Notes: generated from the letters alone by a model not told the origin. Shown: positions 52,919 to 62,200, counted from the first letter of the stretch. The stretch is DNA of 64,000 nucleotides from JAJISG01 sp964347325 (GCA_964347325.1 CAYFYA010000001.1:62001-126000); one strand, 5' to 3'. A program made the numbers and translations.

Positions 52919-53656
52919 ATGGTCAAGCGGTCGCTGAGACTGGACTGGGAAGATGTCTATACTGCCTACAGTGCCTCTCGATACCTGGCCCTTGGTAGCT
53001 TCTTCGTACTCCTGGCGGCCTTCGCGTGGTTGGCCGGGGGGAGATTCATGGAGACTTCCCCCGCCATTTACCTCTGGATCATCTTCCTCGTCCTGACGGG
53101 TTTGGGGAGCCTCCTCTACCTCATTGGATGGATCCTAATGAGGGAGTTGGCTCGCGGCAAGGCAGCCCCGGATGCCCTTATCATCCTCTCAGCCGCGGGG
53201 CTGGTCATCGGGGTCGTCCCCATCTTCCTATCCTTCCCTCCGTTACCCTGGTTCTTGGCCTTCTGGATCCTGATACCCTACGTCCCCTCGGCCTTCGCTC
53301 CCGTGCTCGTCGCCCACGCCATAATCTATCTTCTCTCCTCCACGGCGAGGCTCGAGGGCTTCCGCGGTCTGGTTTCGGCTCTAGCTAGCCTATACATCCT
53401 CCTGCTGGCTGCGGTGGCTCTGTGGTTGCAGATATTCGGAGGAGGCCAATACATCCTCAATACCTCCTGGTTTGCTGCCATGTCCGGCCTAGCATCCCTC
53501 GGATACGCCTGCAACGCTTGGTCCTGGTGGACGGAGTACCACAGCAAGCCTACACGCCGCCCCGGAGCCGCCGCAGCGACTGGCTTGTCGGAGGGGACCA
53601 CCAAGGCCGCGGACCCGGAACCCGATGATGCCATGAAGGGAGATGAGAGCGGCTGA
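52919..53656 (+). CDS. Polytopic membrane protein
   Basis: This 245-aa protein has about six hydrophobic helices spread over residues 20-205 (GSFFVLLAAFAWLAGG, LYLIGWILM, ALIILSAAGLVIGVVPIFLS, others) and a short hydrophilic C-terminal tail. No family motif was recognised. It resembles the frameshifted protein at 44708-45287 only in size and topology. Confidence 0.8.
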   Translation: MVKRSLRLDWEDVYTAYSASRYLALGSFFVLLAAFAWLAGGRFMETSPAIYLWIIFLVLTGLGSLLYLIGWILMRELARGKAAPDALIILSAAGLVIGVVPIFLSFPPLPWFLAFWILIPYVPSAFAPVLVAHAIIYLLSSTARLEGFRGLVSALASLYILLLAAVALWLQIFGGGQYILNTSWFAAMSGLASLGYACNAWSWWTEYHSKPTRRPGAAAATGLSEGTTKAADPEPDDAMKGDESG

Positions 53657-53701
53657 GGCATCCCCGAGGCCGGAGGGCAAACGTATTTTCCCCATTCTCC
53701 C

Positions 53702-54490
53702 ATGCAACTCGCAATGTTCGAGAACATCCTCGTGAGCCGTGAGGAACACCTGGCATACATCACATTCAATCGACCGAAGGTTCTCAACGCCATGAACAGG
53801 CAGACCAAGGAAGAGGTTCTGGCCGCCTTGGACGACTTCGAGAAGGACGATGAGGTCCGCGTCCTCATCTTCAGGGGGGCTGGTGAAAAGGCCTTCGTCG
53901 CCGGCGCTGACATAAAGGAGTTCCAAGGCCTTCGGCCGATGGAGCAGCGGGAGGATCGGAGGCATCTCCACTTCTACGAGCGCGTGGCCTCCTTTCCAAA
54001 GCCCGTCATCGCCATGATCGGTGGCTACTGCCTCGGCGGCGGGTGCGAGCTCGCCCTGGCATCCGATATCCGAACGGCCTCCGAGAGTTCGAGAATTGGG
54101 CAGCCCGAGATCAACATCGGCCTCCTGCCGGGTGGGGGTGGCAGCCAAAGACTACCAAGGCTCGTAGGCGAAGGGAAGGCCATGCAGCTGATCCTCACGG
54201 GCGACATCATCTCGGCTGGCGAGGCGAAGAAGATCGGCCTCGTCGAGGAGGTCTACCCGGACGACGAGCTGGAGAAGAGGACCAAGGAGCTTGCCCTGAA
54301 GATTGCTGATAAGAGCCCCATCGCCCTGCGACTCGCGAAGGAAGCCGTACGGGCGGCCGCGAGGATGGACCTGGACGCCGGCCTGGAGTACGAGTCCACT
54401 CTGTTCTCCCTTCTCTTCTCGACGGAGGATAAGGATGAGGGCGTCGAGGCCTTCCTGGAGAAGAGGAAGCCGGTCTTCAAGGGAAGGTAG
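53702..54490 (+). CDS. Enoyl-CoA hydratase/isomerase (second paralogue)
   Basis: This 262-aa crotonase has VAGADIKEF and GGYCLGGGCELALASDIR with IGQPEINIGLLPGGGGSQRL, keeping both oxyanion and acid-base elements. ATG at 53702 or 53714 may start it. The ending EKRKPVFKGR matches the first crotonase. Two paralogues suggest different chain lengths in fatty-acid degradation. Confidence 0.95.
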   Translation: MQLAMFENILVSREEHLAYITFNRPKVLNAMNRQTKEEVLAALDDFEKDDEVRVLIFRGAGEKAFVAGADIKEFQGLRPMEQREDRRHLHFYERVASFPKPVIAMIGGYCLGGGCELALASDIRTASESSRIGQPEINIGLLPGGGGSQRLPRLVGEGKAMQLILTGDIISAGEAKKIGLVEEVYPDDELEKRTKELALKIADKSPIALRLAKEAVRAAARMDLDAGLEYESTLFSLLFSTEDKDEGVEAFLEKRKPVFKGR

Positions 54491-54545
54491 ACTCCCGACC
54501 TGCCCAGTCTACGCTGGTTCGTGATTGGGCCGTGATGCGGGTCCC

Positions 54546-54728
54546 CTACTCCTCCAGGTGCTTCTGGAGGAGCATCATTTCGGGGATCATGCTCTCCATT
54601 AGGAGGCGAGTCACCTCATCGTTGTGCTCCTCGTAGATGTGCTCGCGGGCTCCGCGCCAAGTATCCAGCTTCGCCTCGCATATCTTGCAGAGCCAGTAGG
54701 GCAAGTGATCGAATCCATGTATGCCCAG
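54546..54728 (-). CDS. Small C2H2 zinc-finger protein
   Basis: This is a frame of about 60 aa encoding FDHLPYWLCKICEAKLDTW, then a His-x4-His pair in EHIYEEH and an amphipathic end. The Cys-x2-Cys-x12-His-x5-His pattern is a single C2H2 finger. No ATG, GTG or TTG lies at the expected N-terminus; a CTG at 54728 or an internal TTG are the only nearby options, so the start is uncertain. It falls in the 320-nt gap between crotonase and VOC genes. Confidence 0.6.
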   Translation of the reverse strand: MGIHGFDHLPYWLCKICEAKLDTWRGAREHIYEEHNDEVTRLLMESMIPEMMLLQKHLEE

Positions 54729-54813
54729 CCTCGGATAATGGTTTTTGGAGTCGAACCGTTGCTCGACGGGAGAAGGGTTAAGCGACTCCGTCGCTACGTC
54801 GGGATTGGATTAT

Positions 54814-55206
54814 ATGAAGTTTGCTTTCGTCTACACGGGCATACGTGTGCGGGACCTAGATCGTTCCATCGCCTTCTACACTGATGTCCTGGGAATGGAA
54901 CTCCTGGATCGAACGAAGGCCCCAGAAACCAAGGGGGAGTTCGCCACCCTTCGAAGCGGAGATCGGAAGCATACGCTAGAGGTCAACTGGTATGCCGACG
55001 ACAGCCCCGTGGCGGCCCCCTACGTAAACGGCGAAGAGCTGGACCACCTGGCCTTCCATGTGGAAGACCTGGACGCCGCCTTAGCCCACTTGGATGAGCA
55101 CGGCTACCCCCAGGTCCTCCATCGCTTCGAGAGCGAGAACAGTATCTGGGCCTACGTTCAAGACCCGGACGGCATCTACCTGGAGTTCTTTCAGCGCAAG
55201 AAGTGA
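54814..55206 (+). CDS. VOC/glyoxalase-fold protein
   Basis: This 130-aa protein has two beta-alpha-beta-beta-beta modules (GIRVRDLDRSIAFYTDVLGM and LDHLAFHVEDLDAALAHL) with metal ligands likely His and Glu (HTLEV, HLAFHV, YLEFF). Glyoxalase I, methylmalonyl-CoA epimerase or a dioxygenase are all compatible. The TATA-like GGTTAAGC is 34 nt before the ATG. Confidence 0.9.
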   Translation: MKFAFVYTGIRVRDLDRSIAFYTDVLGMELLDRTKAPETKGEFATLRSGDRKHTLEVNWYADDSPVAAPYVNGEELDHLAFHVEDLDAALAHLDEHGYPQVLHRFESENSIWAYVQDPDGIYLEFFQRKK

Positions 55207-55268
55207 GGGCTCCAGCGTACGAGGGCCGCCACCAAACCTTTATCCAAGCCCCTTCTCTCGGCTCCTCG

Positions 55269-56123
55269 ATGGAAGGCTGGAAGGTCACCGACGTCCACGT
55301 CCACATTCAGCCACTGGAGATGGTAAGGAAGGACGCCCTCGAGATGCTTAAGCTCGGCAAGAAGGACTTCGACTTCGTCCTTGATCTGTGCAAGAGTCCA
55401 TCGAAGTTCGTCGAGCACCTCGACCGGGAAGGAGTTTGGCGCGCCGGGCTAGTCAACTACGTCTCCCGAGAGGTCATCGGCTTCACGGAGGGGGTCAACG
55501 CCTTCGTCTCCGAGTACGCCAGGGAGTATCCGGATCGGTTGCTGTCCTTTGGAGGCGTAGACCCCAGGCGTTCTGATGTGGCGGAGAGTATGGAGGAGCT
55601 CATCTCGACGCACGAGGTAAGCGCCCTGAAGCTTCACCCCCCACATCAGCTCTTCCACCCCAACGGCTACCTTGCCGACGGGCCGAAGGGTCTCGAGGTA
55701 GTGTACTCCATGGCGGAGGAGAGTTCCCTGCCCGTCATGATCCACACGGGAACCTCCATCTTTCCCCGGGCTCGGGTGCGCTTCGGGAATCCCCTCGCCC
55801 TGGATGACGTAGCCGTCGATTTCCCGAAGCTCAACCTCATCATGGCCCACGGTGGACGGCCCCTCTGGACCAGAGAGGCCTTCTTCCTGCTGAGGAGGCA
55901 CCAGAACCTCTACTTCGACATCTCCAGCATTCCCCCGAAGCTGCTTCTGGACTACTTCCCTCGGCTGGAGCAGATTGCGGACAAGACGCTGTTTGGCTCC
56001 GATTGGCCGGGACCTATGGTCCCGGGAATGCGAAGAAACATCGACGACTTTCTGTCCCTTCCCCTATCGGATGGTGCAAAGAGGATGATCCTGGAGTCCA
56101 ACGCCCTGAAGCTCTTCCCGTGA
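55269..56123 (+). CDS. Amidohydrolase-family TIM-barrel hydrolase
   Basis: This 284-aa amidohydrolase-2 type protein has metal-site strings DVHVHIQP, MIHTGTS, MAHGGRPLW and FGSDWPG. The family includes decarboxylases and hydrolases of aromatic or lactone substrates. CTTTATCC 28 nt upstream and the ATG at 55269 agree. It is convergent with the gamma-carbonic-anhydrase-like gene. Confidence 0.9.
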   Translation: MEGWKVTDVHVHIQPLEMVRKDALEMLKLGKKDFDFVLDLCKSPSKFVEHLDREGVWRAGLVNYVSREVIGFTEGVNAFVSEYAREYPDRLLSFGGVDPRRSDVAESMEELISTHEVSALKLHPPHQLFHPNGYLADGPKGLEVVYSMAEESSLPVMIHTGTSIFPRARVRFGNPLALDDVAVDFPKLNLIMAHGGRPLWTREAFFLLRRHQNLYFDISSIPPKLLLDYFPRLEQIADKTLFGSDWPGPMVPGMRRNIDDFLSLPLSDGAKRMILESNALKLFP

Positions 56124-56128
56124 GCTGG

Positions 56129-56659
56129 CTACGGTTCCGCACCCTCCAGGAAGCCAACCTTCACCCTGGCGGCAGGGTCACCGATGATTTCGTCCCGTCC
56201 CTGCAGGCTCTTCTGAGCAAGCTCGACGTAGACCCGCCAGCTAGCCTCGATGCGGACGCTGTCGGCCTCGTCTACGCGCCGGATGACCTTCGCGGGAAGG
56301 CCCCCGAGGAGGCTGTGTGGAGGGAACTCCTTTCCCTCGGGGACTACCGCTCCCGGAGCGACGATGGAGCCTTCGCTCACGCGGGACCGACTGGAGATGA
56401 CGGAGTGCATTCCGATGACGCAGTCGTCCCCAACCTGGCACGCGTGGATGGTGGCCCCGTGGCCCACTGTCACCCTACTGCCGATGCTCGTCGGGCAGCC
56501 GAGGTCGGCATGGACGATGGTTCCGTCCTGCAGGTTGGTGGACTCGCCCACGGTAATGGCCTCCAAATCGCCCCTGAGGACGGTGTAGTGCCAGAGGCTC
56601 ACATCCCTCTCGACGGTCACGTCGCCCACGATGACTGCCGTCTCCGCCGCGTAGAACAT
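56129..56659 (-). CDS. Gamma-carbonic-anhydrase-like LbH protein
   Basis: This 176-aa left-handed beta-helix protein has hexapeptide repeats and the His ligands in TIVHADLG and VGHGATIHACQVG, as in PaaY, CaiE and YrdA. It may be a carbonic anhydrase or an acyl-CoA thioesterase-like protein. The latter fits the neighbouring acyl-CoA genes. The ATG overlaps the divergent gene start by 2 nt. Confidence 0.9.
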   Translation of the reverse strand: MFYAAETAVIVGDVTVERDVSLWHYTVLRGDLEAITVGESTNLQDGTIVHADLGCPTSIGSRVTVGHGATIHACQVGDDCVIGMHSVISSRSRVSEGSIVAPGAVVPEGKEFPPHSLLGGLPAKVIRRVDEADSVRIEASWRVYVELAQKSLQGRDEIIGDPAARVKVGFLEGAEP

Positions 56660-57518
56660 GGTGAGGGAACGGCAGGCCCCATATGAGGCTTGTCCGCCAA
56701 GAGAGAAGTATGGGTCCTACCATTGGTCGTCGTTGTCTGAGACCACGGAGGAGGAGTTGCAGAGGCTTCTCAAGGTGTCCCCGGAGGAGCGAGAGGCTTT
56801 CAACGAGTGTCTGGTGAGAATGGGGGAAGAAGGGCCTAGGGAGGACGCCCTGGCCCCCGCAACCTTCGGCCGCCTCACCTCTCTGCTCATCTCGCATCGC
56901 GGGATCAAGCGGGGAACGAAACTGCGTGCCTGCCAGCGACTCTTCGATGCAATCCCCCTGCCAGAGAGTGAGGACGAGGTGTTCGTGACGGCCGAGACCG
57001 TGCCTCCCTCCCTTCAAGAGGCGAGTTCGCTGCTCCTTGATGGGGACGAGTTCGTCGACTACCACCTGCTCCACCTGATCTACGCTCTCTACGTGGACCC
57101 CGAGAGGGGCGCCGCTGCGCCGATGACCGTGCTGGGGAGAAACCTCTCGGCCATCCTGGAGTCGGACTTCGAGGAGGGCCTGAAGCTTCTCTACACGTAC
57201 CTCCTCCTCTCGTCCACCGGACTTCAACCCGGGGAGGCTGGAGGCCTCTTCCTTCTTGTCTTGGAGGGCCCAGGCATATCCGACAAGGCGAAGCGCTTGC
57301 TCGCCCTTGCTGCTGCTGATCACACCTTTGGAGCTGAGTGGTTCGCGGGCCTGGCTTCCGACGAGGGCCTATACCCGCGGGAACAGGGTGCGATGTCCGA
57401 GATCTTGCGTGAGGCCCGCGTGAGGCCCCTCCCGGAGGCTTTGTCGGCGACCGCGGAGGAGTGGCTCGTCAGGGCCCTTCAGAGGTCTGAGAAGCCTTCA
57501 AAAGGGGAGAACCGTTAG
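56658..57518 (+). CDS. Unrecognised helical protein
   Basis: This 286-aa Leu/Glu-rich, probably all-helical soluble protein has no signature I recognise. GTG at 56658 is the furthest start, and a TTG near 56732 is possible (SETTEEELQ). It ends 7 nt before the thiolase gene, so it is probably in the same transcript. An acyl-CoA-related role is only positional inference. Confidence 0.6.
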   Translation: MVRERQAPYEACPPREKYGSYHWSSLSETTEEELQRLLKVSPEEREAFNECLVRMGEEGPREDALAPATFGRLTSLLISHRGIKRGTKLRACQRLFDAIPLPESEDEVFVTAETVPPSLQEASSLLLDGDEFVDYHLLHLIYALYVDPERGAAAPMTVLGRNLSAILESDFEEGLKLLYTYLLLSSTGLQPGEAGGLFLLVLEGPGISDKAKRLLALAAADHTFGAEWFAGLASDEGLYPREQGAMSEILREARVRPLPEALSATAEEWLVRALQRSEKPSKGENR

Positions 57519-57525
57519 AGCCTCC

Positions 57526-58689
57526 ATGGCCGAGGAGGTGGCCATAGTAGGAGCGGGCCAGTCCCGCTTTGGAGTCTTGCGGAAGGGCATGAAGGCCCTC
57601 TTCGCCCAGGCCTTCTTCGAGTGTTTGGAGAGCGTGGACAAGGGGATGGACCCGAAGCAGATTCAGGAGGCCTTCGTCGGTGGCATGGCCTTCGGAGGCG
57701 GGCAGCTGGGCAACCTGGCGGCCCTCATGACGGAGCAGGTGGGCTTGGTCCACGTTCCCTCTCGGCGGGTGGAGAACGCCTGCTCCTCCAGCGCCTATGC
57801 CCTACGGGACGCGTGGTTCGCCCTCCGGAGTGGCCTCATCGATGTGGCCCTGGTGGCCGGCGTCGAGAAGATGACCGACCTTCCTTCCGATCGTCAGCGG
57901 TACTGGCTCGGCGTCAGTGGTGACACGGAGTGGGAGCGGCTAGCGGGCTCCACCTTCTCAGGTCTTTACGCCCTCATGGCCTCGCGCCACATGCACGAGT
58001 ACGGGACCAAGCGGGAGGCCCTGGCCCAGGTCGCCGTGAAGAACCATGGGCACGCGGTCCACAACCCGAAGGCCCACTTCCAGAGGGCCATCAAGCTGGA
58101 GGACGTCCTCCAGGCCCCCATGCTGGCACACCCGTTGACGCTCTATGACAGTTGCCCTGTATCGGATGGCGCCGCAGCTCTCCTCCTGACCCGAGGAGAT
58201 GTGTCGCGGCAATTCACAGACGCCCCCGTCTATGTTGCCGCATCAGCAGGGGCAAGCGAGTTTCTCGCGCTCCACGATCGCGAGGACATCACCACCGTTC
58301 CGGGGACCGTCAAGGCGGGGAGTGAGGCCTTCCGTCAGGCTCGCCTCGAGCCGAAGGACGTGGACCTGGCGGAGCTCCACGACGCCTTCACTATTGGGGA
58401 GATTATGGCCCTGGAGGACGTGGGATTCTGCCGCAAGGGGGAGGGTGGGCCCTGGACGCTGGATGGTCGGACGGAGATGGACGGGGACGTCGTCGTCAAC
58501 GCCAGCGGCGGCCTGAAGGCCAAAGGCCATCCCCTGGGAGCTACCGGGGCCGGCCAGGTGGTGGAGGTCTTCAAACAGCTAAGGGGTGAGGCTGAGAAGG
58601 GACGCCAGGTGTCCGGCGCCGAGGTCGCCCTCACCCATAGCGTGGGAGGCTCCGGCGCCACCATTGCCGTGCACCTCTTCAACCGGTGA
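57526..58689 (+). CDS. Thiolase (second paralogue)
   Basis: This 387-aa thiolase has the nucleophile in VENACSSSAYALRDAWFALR and the C-terminal HPLGATGAGQVVEVF with the catalytic His. It is followed 4 nt later by an HMG-CoA-synthase-like/DUF35 fusion, the usual archaeal arrangement for acetoacetyl-CoA and HMG-CoA synthesis. A beta-oxidation thiolase is also possible. Confidence 0.94.
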   Translation: MAEEVAIVGAGQSRFGVLRKGMKALFAQAFFECLESVDKGMDPKQIQEAFVGGMAFGGGQLGNLAALMTEQVGLVHVPSRRVENACSSSAYALRDAWFALRSGLIDVALVAGVEKMTDLPSDRQRYWLGVSGDTEWERLAGSTFSGLYALMASRHMHEYGTKREALAQVAVKNHGHAVHNPKAHFQRAIKLEDVLQAPMLAHPLTLYDSCPVSDGAAALLLTRGDVSRQFTDAPVYVAASAGASEFLALHDREDITTVPGTVKAGSEAFRQARLEPKDVDLAELHDAFTIGEIMALEDVGFCRKGEGGPWTLDGRTEMDGDVVVNASGGLKAKGHPLGATGAGQVVEVFKQLRGEAEKGRQVSGAEVALTHSVGGSGATIAVHLFNR

Positions 58690-58693
58690 TGAA

Positions 58694-60082
58694 GTGGTCG
58701 GGATCGAGGCCTTGAGCTACTACTTCCCGCGATACAGCATCAAGTCGGAGGCGTATCGAGAAGCCTGGGGACACTTTGCTGGTCGTGGTATCCTTGAGAA
58801 GACAGTAGCGGGATACGACGAGGATGAGGTGACCATGGCGGTCGAGGCCGCCTCAGGACTGTCGTGGCACGATGAGCCGGGATACTTGGCCACGGCGACG
58901 GTGACGGGACCCCGCCTCTCGACAACTCTCGTCACCGCCCTGGGATGGGAGGACGTCCGGAAGGCCGATTTCACGGGCTCCACCAACGCATCGGGAGAGG
59001 CCCTTCTGTCCTGTCTGGACTTCGTGCAGGCACGTGGAGGGAGAGCCCTTCTCGTGGCGGCTGACCGCCCGCTGGGATCCCCTGCCGACCGAATTGAGCA
59101 CCGCCTGGGCGCTGCGGCCGTCGCCGTCCTCATATCTCCCGACGGAGGACTAGAAATCGCGGACACGGCCACTCACACTGAGGAGGAACTCGGGGAGAGC
59201 TTCGTTGATGCTGGGCGGAGGTCGCGAGGGTTAGGTGTCGTGGAGGTCGCCTCGGAGACTGTACCCAAGGCGGTCGGCAAGGTTCTTCGCAAGCATCCAG
59301 ACCGCGTCAAGGTCGCCTGCTATGAGCCGGATGGGAGATTTGCCCGGGGGGCATTGGGAGGCCTCGTCGAGGTCCAGCAGATAGGTGGCAACGTGGTTGA
59401 GCTTTCGGGGGACACAGGCTGTTCCTCCCCCTTCCTTGCCTTGATGGAAGCCGTATCCGCCAGCCGAAAGGGGGATGTGTTGCTCCTGGTCACCTACGGT
59501 GGCGGGTCCAGTGTCGCGTCTATTTTGCGTGTGAGCGCCCGACCCCGGACTCCCCTATCGCCGCGAAAGGCCCTTGCCTCAGGCCGCATCTACCTAAGCT
59601 ACCTCCAGTATGCCCAGTTCCAGCGGTTCTTAGCCGTGGGCGATCCACCCTCGGAGTCCTCCATGGGAGCCTATCTCTCCGTGCCATCATACCTCGGCTC
59701 GATTCGAGAACGTTATCGTCTCCTGGCAACCCGTTGCGTGGAGTGCGACCACCTCCAGTTCCCACCGCGTGCCGTCTGCCTCAAGTGTGGCGAGCGGAAC
59801 TTCGAACGAGAGCCCCTCTCCGGCAAGGGAGAGGTCTATGCCCGAACGGTGATCTCCCGCGGTAGCGCTCCGACGGAGTTTCGGGAGCAGCAGGATCTTG
59901 TGGGGGAGTACGGAGTCTGTCTCGTCCAGCTTGAGGAAGGTCCGCGCATCATCACCCAGATGACTGACTGCGAGCCCCACGATTTGGAGATAGGGATGCC
60001 TGTGGAGGTCGTCTTTAGACGCATCTATCGCCAGGAGGGCGTTGTTCGGCACGGGTACAAGTTCAGACCTGTATCCTCTTGA
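58694..60082 (+). CDS. HMG-CoA-synthase-like/DUF35 fusion protein
   Basis: This 462-aa protein starts with GTG at 58694, 4 nt after the thiolase stop. Residues about 1-330 resemble archaeal HMG-CoA synthase (YDEDEVTMAVEAASGL aligns with the catalytic Glu region). Where archaeal enzymes have the nucleophilic Cys (FACKAG), this protein reads GSTNASG, so Cys is missing. Residues about 340-462 are a DUF35 zinc ribbon (CVEC, CLKC) and OB-fold. The fusion may have lost synthase activity and serve as a scaffold or a different acyl-CoA enzyme. Confidence 0.85.
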   Translation: MVGIEALSYYFPRYSIKSEAYREAWGHFAGRGILEKTVAGYDEDEVTMAVEAASGLSWHDEPGYLATATVTGPRLSTTLVTALGWEDVRKADFTGSTNASGEALLSCLDFVQARGGRALLVAADRPLGSPADRIEHRLGAAAVAVLISPDGGLEIADTATHTEEELGESFVDAGRRSRGLGVVEVASETVPKAVGKVLRKHPDRVKVACYEPDGRFARGALGGLVEVQQIGGNVVELSGDTGCSSPFLALMEAVSASRKGDVLLLVTYGGGSSVASILRVSARPRTPLSPRKALASGRIYLSYLQYAQFQRFLAVGDPPSESSMGAYLSVPSYLGSIRERYRLLATRCVECDHLQFPPRAVCLKCGERNFEREPLSGKGEVYARTVISRGSAPTEFREQQDLVGEYGVCLVQLEEGPRIITQMTDCEPHDLEIGMPVEVVFRRIYRQEGVVRHGYKFRPVSS

Positions 60083-60203
60083 GGCTCCCACGGGCAGTCA
60101 CCCGCACGCTTTTCTGCCGCCACCCACCACTGGCCCGTGCCACGGAAGGTCCCAAGGCGCTTCAGCATGCCGTGAGGTACAGGCCAGAGCATCGAGGAGG
60201 TGG

Positions 60204-60452
60204 ATCGACTGTCCTCACTGGGAGCCCACGATCCACCCGGTGGAGTATGAGGACGGCACTCAGCCTCTACGCTTCTGCTACCACGGCGACAGCCGCTTTG
60301 GCAGAGGCCCGATGATGCTGGACGAGGAGGACCTAGGGAGAATGGCCGATGCGCTGTCGATCACAGAACTCATTGGGAAGATAATTAGGAGGTGGCTGGG
60401 CGTTAGCTGCCCTTCTTCTTGCCCTTCAGGTTCGCTACCCTCTCTTGGATGA
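60204..60452 (+). CDS. Small hypothetical protein, start unclear
   Basis: An open frame encodes IDCPHWEPTIHPVEYEDGTQ followed by FCYHGDSRFGRGPMML and a helical end (ITELIGKIIRRWLG). It looks coding but has no ATG, GTG or TTG between the preceding gene and the CPHW segment. A GAGGAGGTGG element lies immediately before ATC at 60204. It overlaps the 3' end of the convergent dCMP deaminase by 50 nt. It is not recognised. Confidence 0.4.
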   Translation: MDCPHWEPTIHPVEYEDGTQPLRFCYHGDSRFGRGPMMLDEEDLGRMADALSITELIGKIIRRWLGVSCPSSCPSGSLPSLG

Positions 60453-61053
60453 TGTCGGCCGCCACATCGGTCATGCTCACCTTTCCAGCGGCTATCTGGG
60501 CCATCATCTGCTCCTTCCGGGCTAGCGCGTCCCTCATCTCCTCGATAGTCAGATCGGACCCAGCCTGGACTATCTCCAGGGTTTCCTCCTCTGACCGCGA
60601 CAGAGGGGTCTCCAACTCGATGGGGATTCTATCGACAGGGATGCCCGCCTCCTCCAGCAGGAGGAACCCCATCTTGTCGGGGTAGCCCTCCGCGTAGACG
60701 ACCCGCCGGACACCGGAGTTGATAATCATCTTGGCGCAGGTGTTGCAGGGTATGAGGGTCGTGTACAGCACTCCGCCCCTGGCCTCCTTGCCGGCGAACA
60801 AGAGGGCGTTCATCTCCGCGTGGACCCCCGTGCAGATCTCCATCCGCTCGCCGCTGGGAATCTTCAGTTCGTCCCGGATGCACCCTATCTCGTCGCAGTG
60901 GGACATGTGGCGCGGGTTGCCGTTGTATCCCGTGCTCACGATGACGTCACCGTTGACGACCACGGCTCCAATCTGCCGTCGAAGACAGGTGCTCCTTCCC
61001 GCCACGTCAGCTGCGATGCGCAGGTAGTACTCGTCCCGGGGAACGCGCTTCAT
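60403..61053 (-). CDS. dCMP deaminase
   Basis: This 216-aa zinc deaminase converts dCMP to dUMP. Zinc motifs are GVHAEMNALLF (His and Glu) and IPCNTCAKM (Cys pair). The ATG at 61053 follows GGTGAG; the upstream frame to 61305 is non-coding. A C-terminal extension of about 60 residues (LEIVQAGSDLTIEEMRDAL and on) goes beyond the core domain and may be regulatory or for oligomerisation. Confidence 0.92.
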   Translation of the reverse strand: MKRVPRDEYYLRIAADVAGRSTCLRRQIGAVVVNGDVIVSTGYNGNPRHMSHCDEIGCIRDELKIPSGERMEICTGVHAEMNALLFAGKEARGGVLYTTLIPCNTCAKMIINSGVRRVVYAEGYPDKMGFLLLEEAGIPVDRIPIELETPLSRSEEETLEIVQAGSDLTIEEMRDALARKEQMMAQIAAGKVSMTDVAADIIQERVANLKGKKKGS

Positions 61054-61237
61054 GCTCACCGGAGCATAAGGCCGGATTCTCTTATACCCTTGCAGCGCCC
61101 CCGATCGACCTACCGTTTTAGCCTCCGAGAGCTGAAGACAGCCTTCGCAAACGCTCCTGTCATTGCCCCTAACTTGACCGGGGGACGGTTCTCGTCCCCA
61201 AGACTCAGGAGATGGAGCGGGGAGCCCCTTCAGGACC

Positions 61238-62200
61238 TCACCCGTCGTCGACCGTGGTGTAAAGGAGCAGTCCCCCTCTCTCCTCGGCCTCCACGAGCCC
61301 TTCACGCTCGAGTATCTCCAGGTGCCCTAGGACCTCAGTGACTCCTAAGAACACCTCCTCGATGGGCAGGTTGTCGAAGAGATGTTTGACTAGGTCCATG
61401 GTTGTGTACCGCCCACGACTCAGCAGGTCGAGGAGTGCCTTCCGACGGTCAGCGTAGAGCCCTCGGTAGTTGTCGATGAATTCCCCGAGTCCTTTCAAGG
61501 GTGGTCCATGTCCCGAGTAGACGGCCTCCACATCTCGTCGGGACAACCTGTCCAGCGACTGCAAGTAGTCCGCCATTCCCACGGACTCGCCATCGGCGCC
61601 GCCGAAGGCGGCATTGGGGGTGATGCGCTTCAGGACGGTGTCCCCCGCGATCAGAGTCGTCCCGGACTGGAAGCAGGTGGAGCCGGCCGAGTGGCCTGGA
61701 GTGTGAATGACTTCGAACTCCCACCCGCCCAGTTCTAGCGTGTCACCGTCCCTGAAGGTCCTGTGAATGGGCGAGGGACGAGCCAGGCTCTTCACGTAGT
61801 CGAAGAAACCGCCCACGCGCTCCAGCATCGCCGTTGGAATCCCGGTCTTCAGGAACTTCCGCCTGTAGAAATCACTCCTCTCGTCGTAGGCGGTGGCGAA
61901 GTCGACCACCATCTCCCTGTCCAGCTCGTGGACCCACACCTCCGCACCCGAAGCCGAGGAGATTTCTCCAGCCTGACCGTAGTGGTCCACGTGGCCGTGG
62001 GTTATCAGGACGATGTCGATATCCGATAGCTTAACGCCCTCCTTCCCGAGCCGCTTCTCCAGACTCTTGAGCGATTCCGGGTGGTGAGGCCCCGCATCGA
62101 CCAGGACGTTTTCCTCTCCTCTGAGGAGGTAGGCGTTGACGGGGCCCACCGGAAGCTGAGTCGGCAGGCGGATTCTTGTGAGACGCGGGCCCACGGCCAT
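61238..62200 (-). CDS. Metallo-beta-lactamase-fold hydrolase with C-terminal helix domain
   Basis: This protein of about 320 aa has the MBL motif THGHVDHYGQA and later HTPGHSAGST and an SGHGPPL loop. A C-terminal wHTH-like segment (about 255-320, DLLSRGRYTTMDLVKHLF) follows, as in LACTB2-like nucleases or hydrolases. GTG at 62212 or ATG at 62200 may start it. The substrate is unknown (RNA, lactone or thioester). Confidence 0.9.
   Translation of the reverse strand: MAVGPRLTRIRLPTQLPVGPVNAYLLRGEENVLVDAGPHHPESLKSLEKRLGKEGVKLSDIDIVLITHGHVDHYGQAGEISSASGAEVWVHELDREMVVDFATAYDERSDFYRRKFLKTGIPTAMLERVGGFFDYVKSLARPSPIHRTFRDGDTLELGGWEFEVIHTPGHSAGSTCFQSGTTLIAGDTVLKRITPNAAFGGADGESVGMADYLQSLDRLSRRDVEAVYSGHGPPLKGLGEFIDNYRGLYADRRKALLDLLSRGRYTTMDLVKHLFDNLPIEEVFLGVTEVLGHLEILEREGLVEAEERGGLLLYTTVDDG

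Noticed and set aside
60042..60203. N-terminal extension of the small protein at 60204-60452
   Set aside because: The upstream residues are Pro/His-rich and overlap the HMGCS-like gene end, with no family-like pattern.
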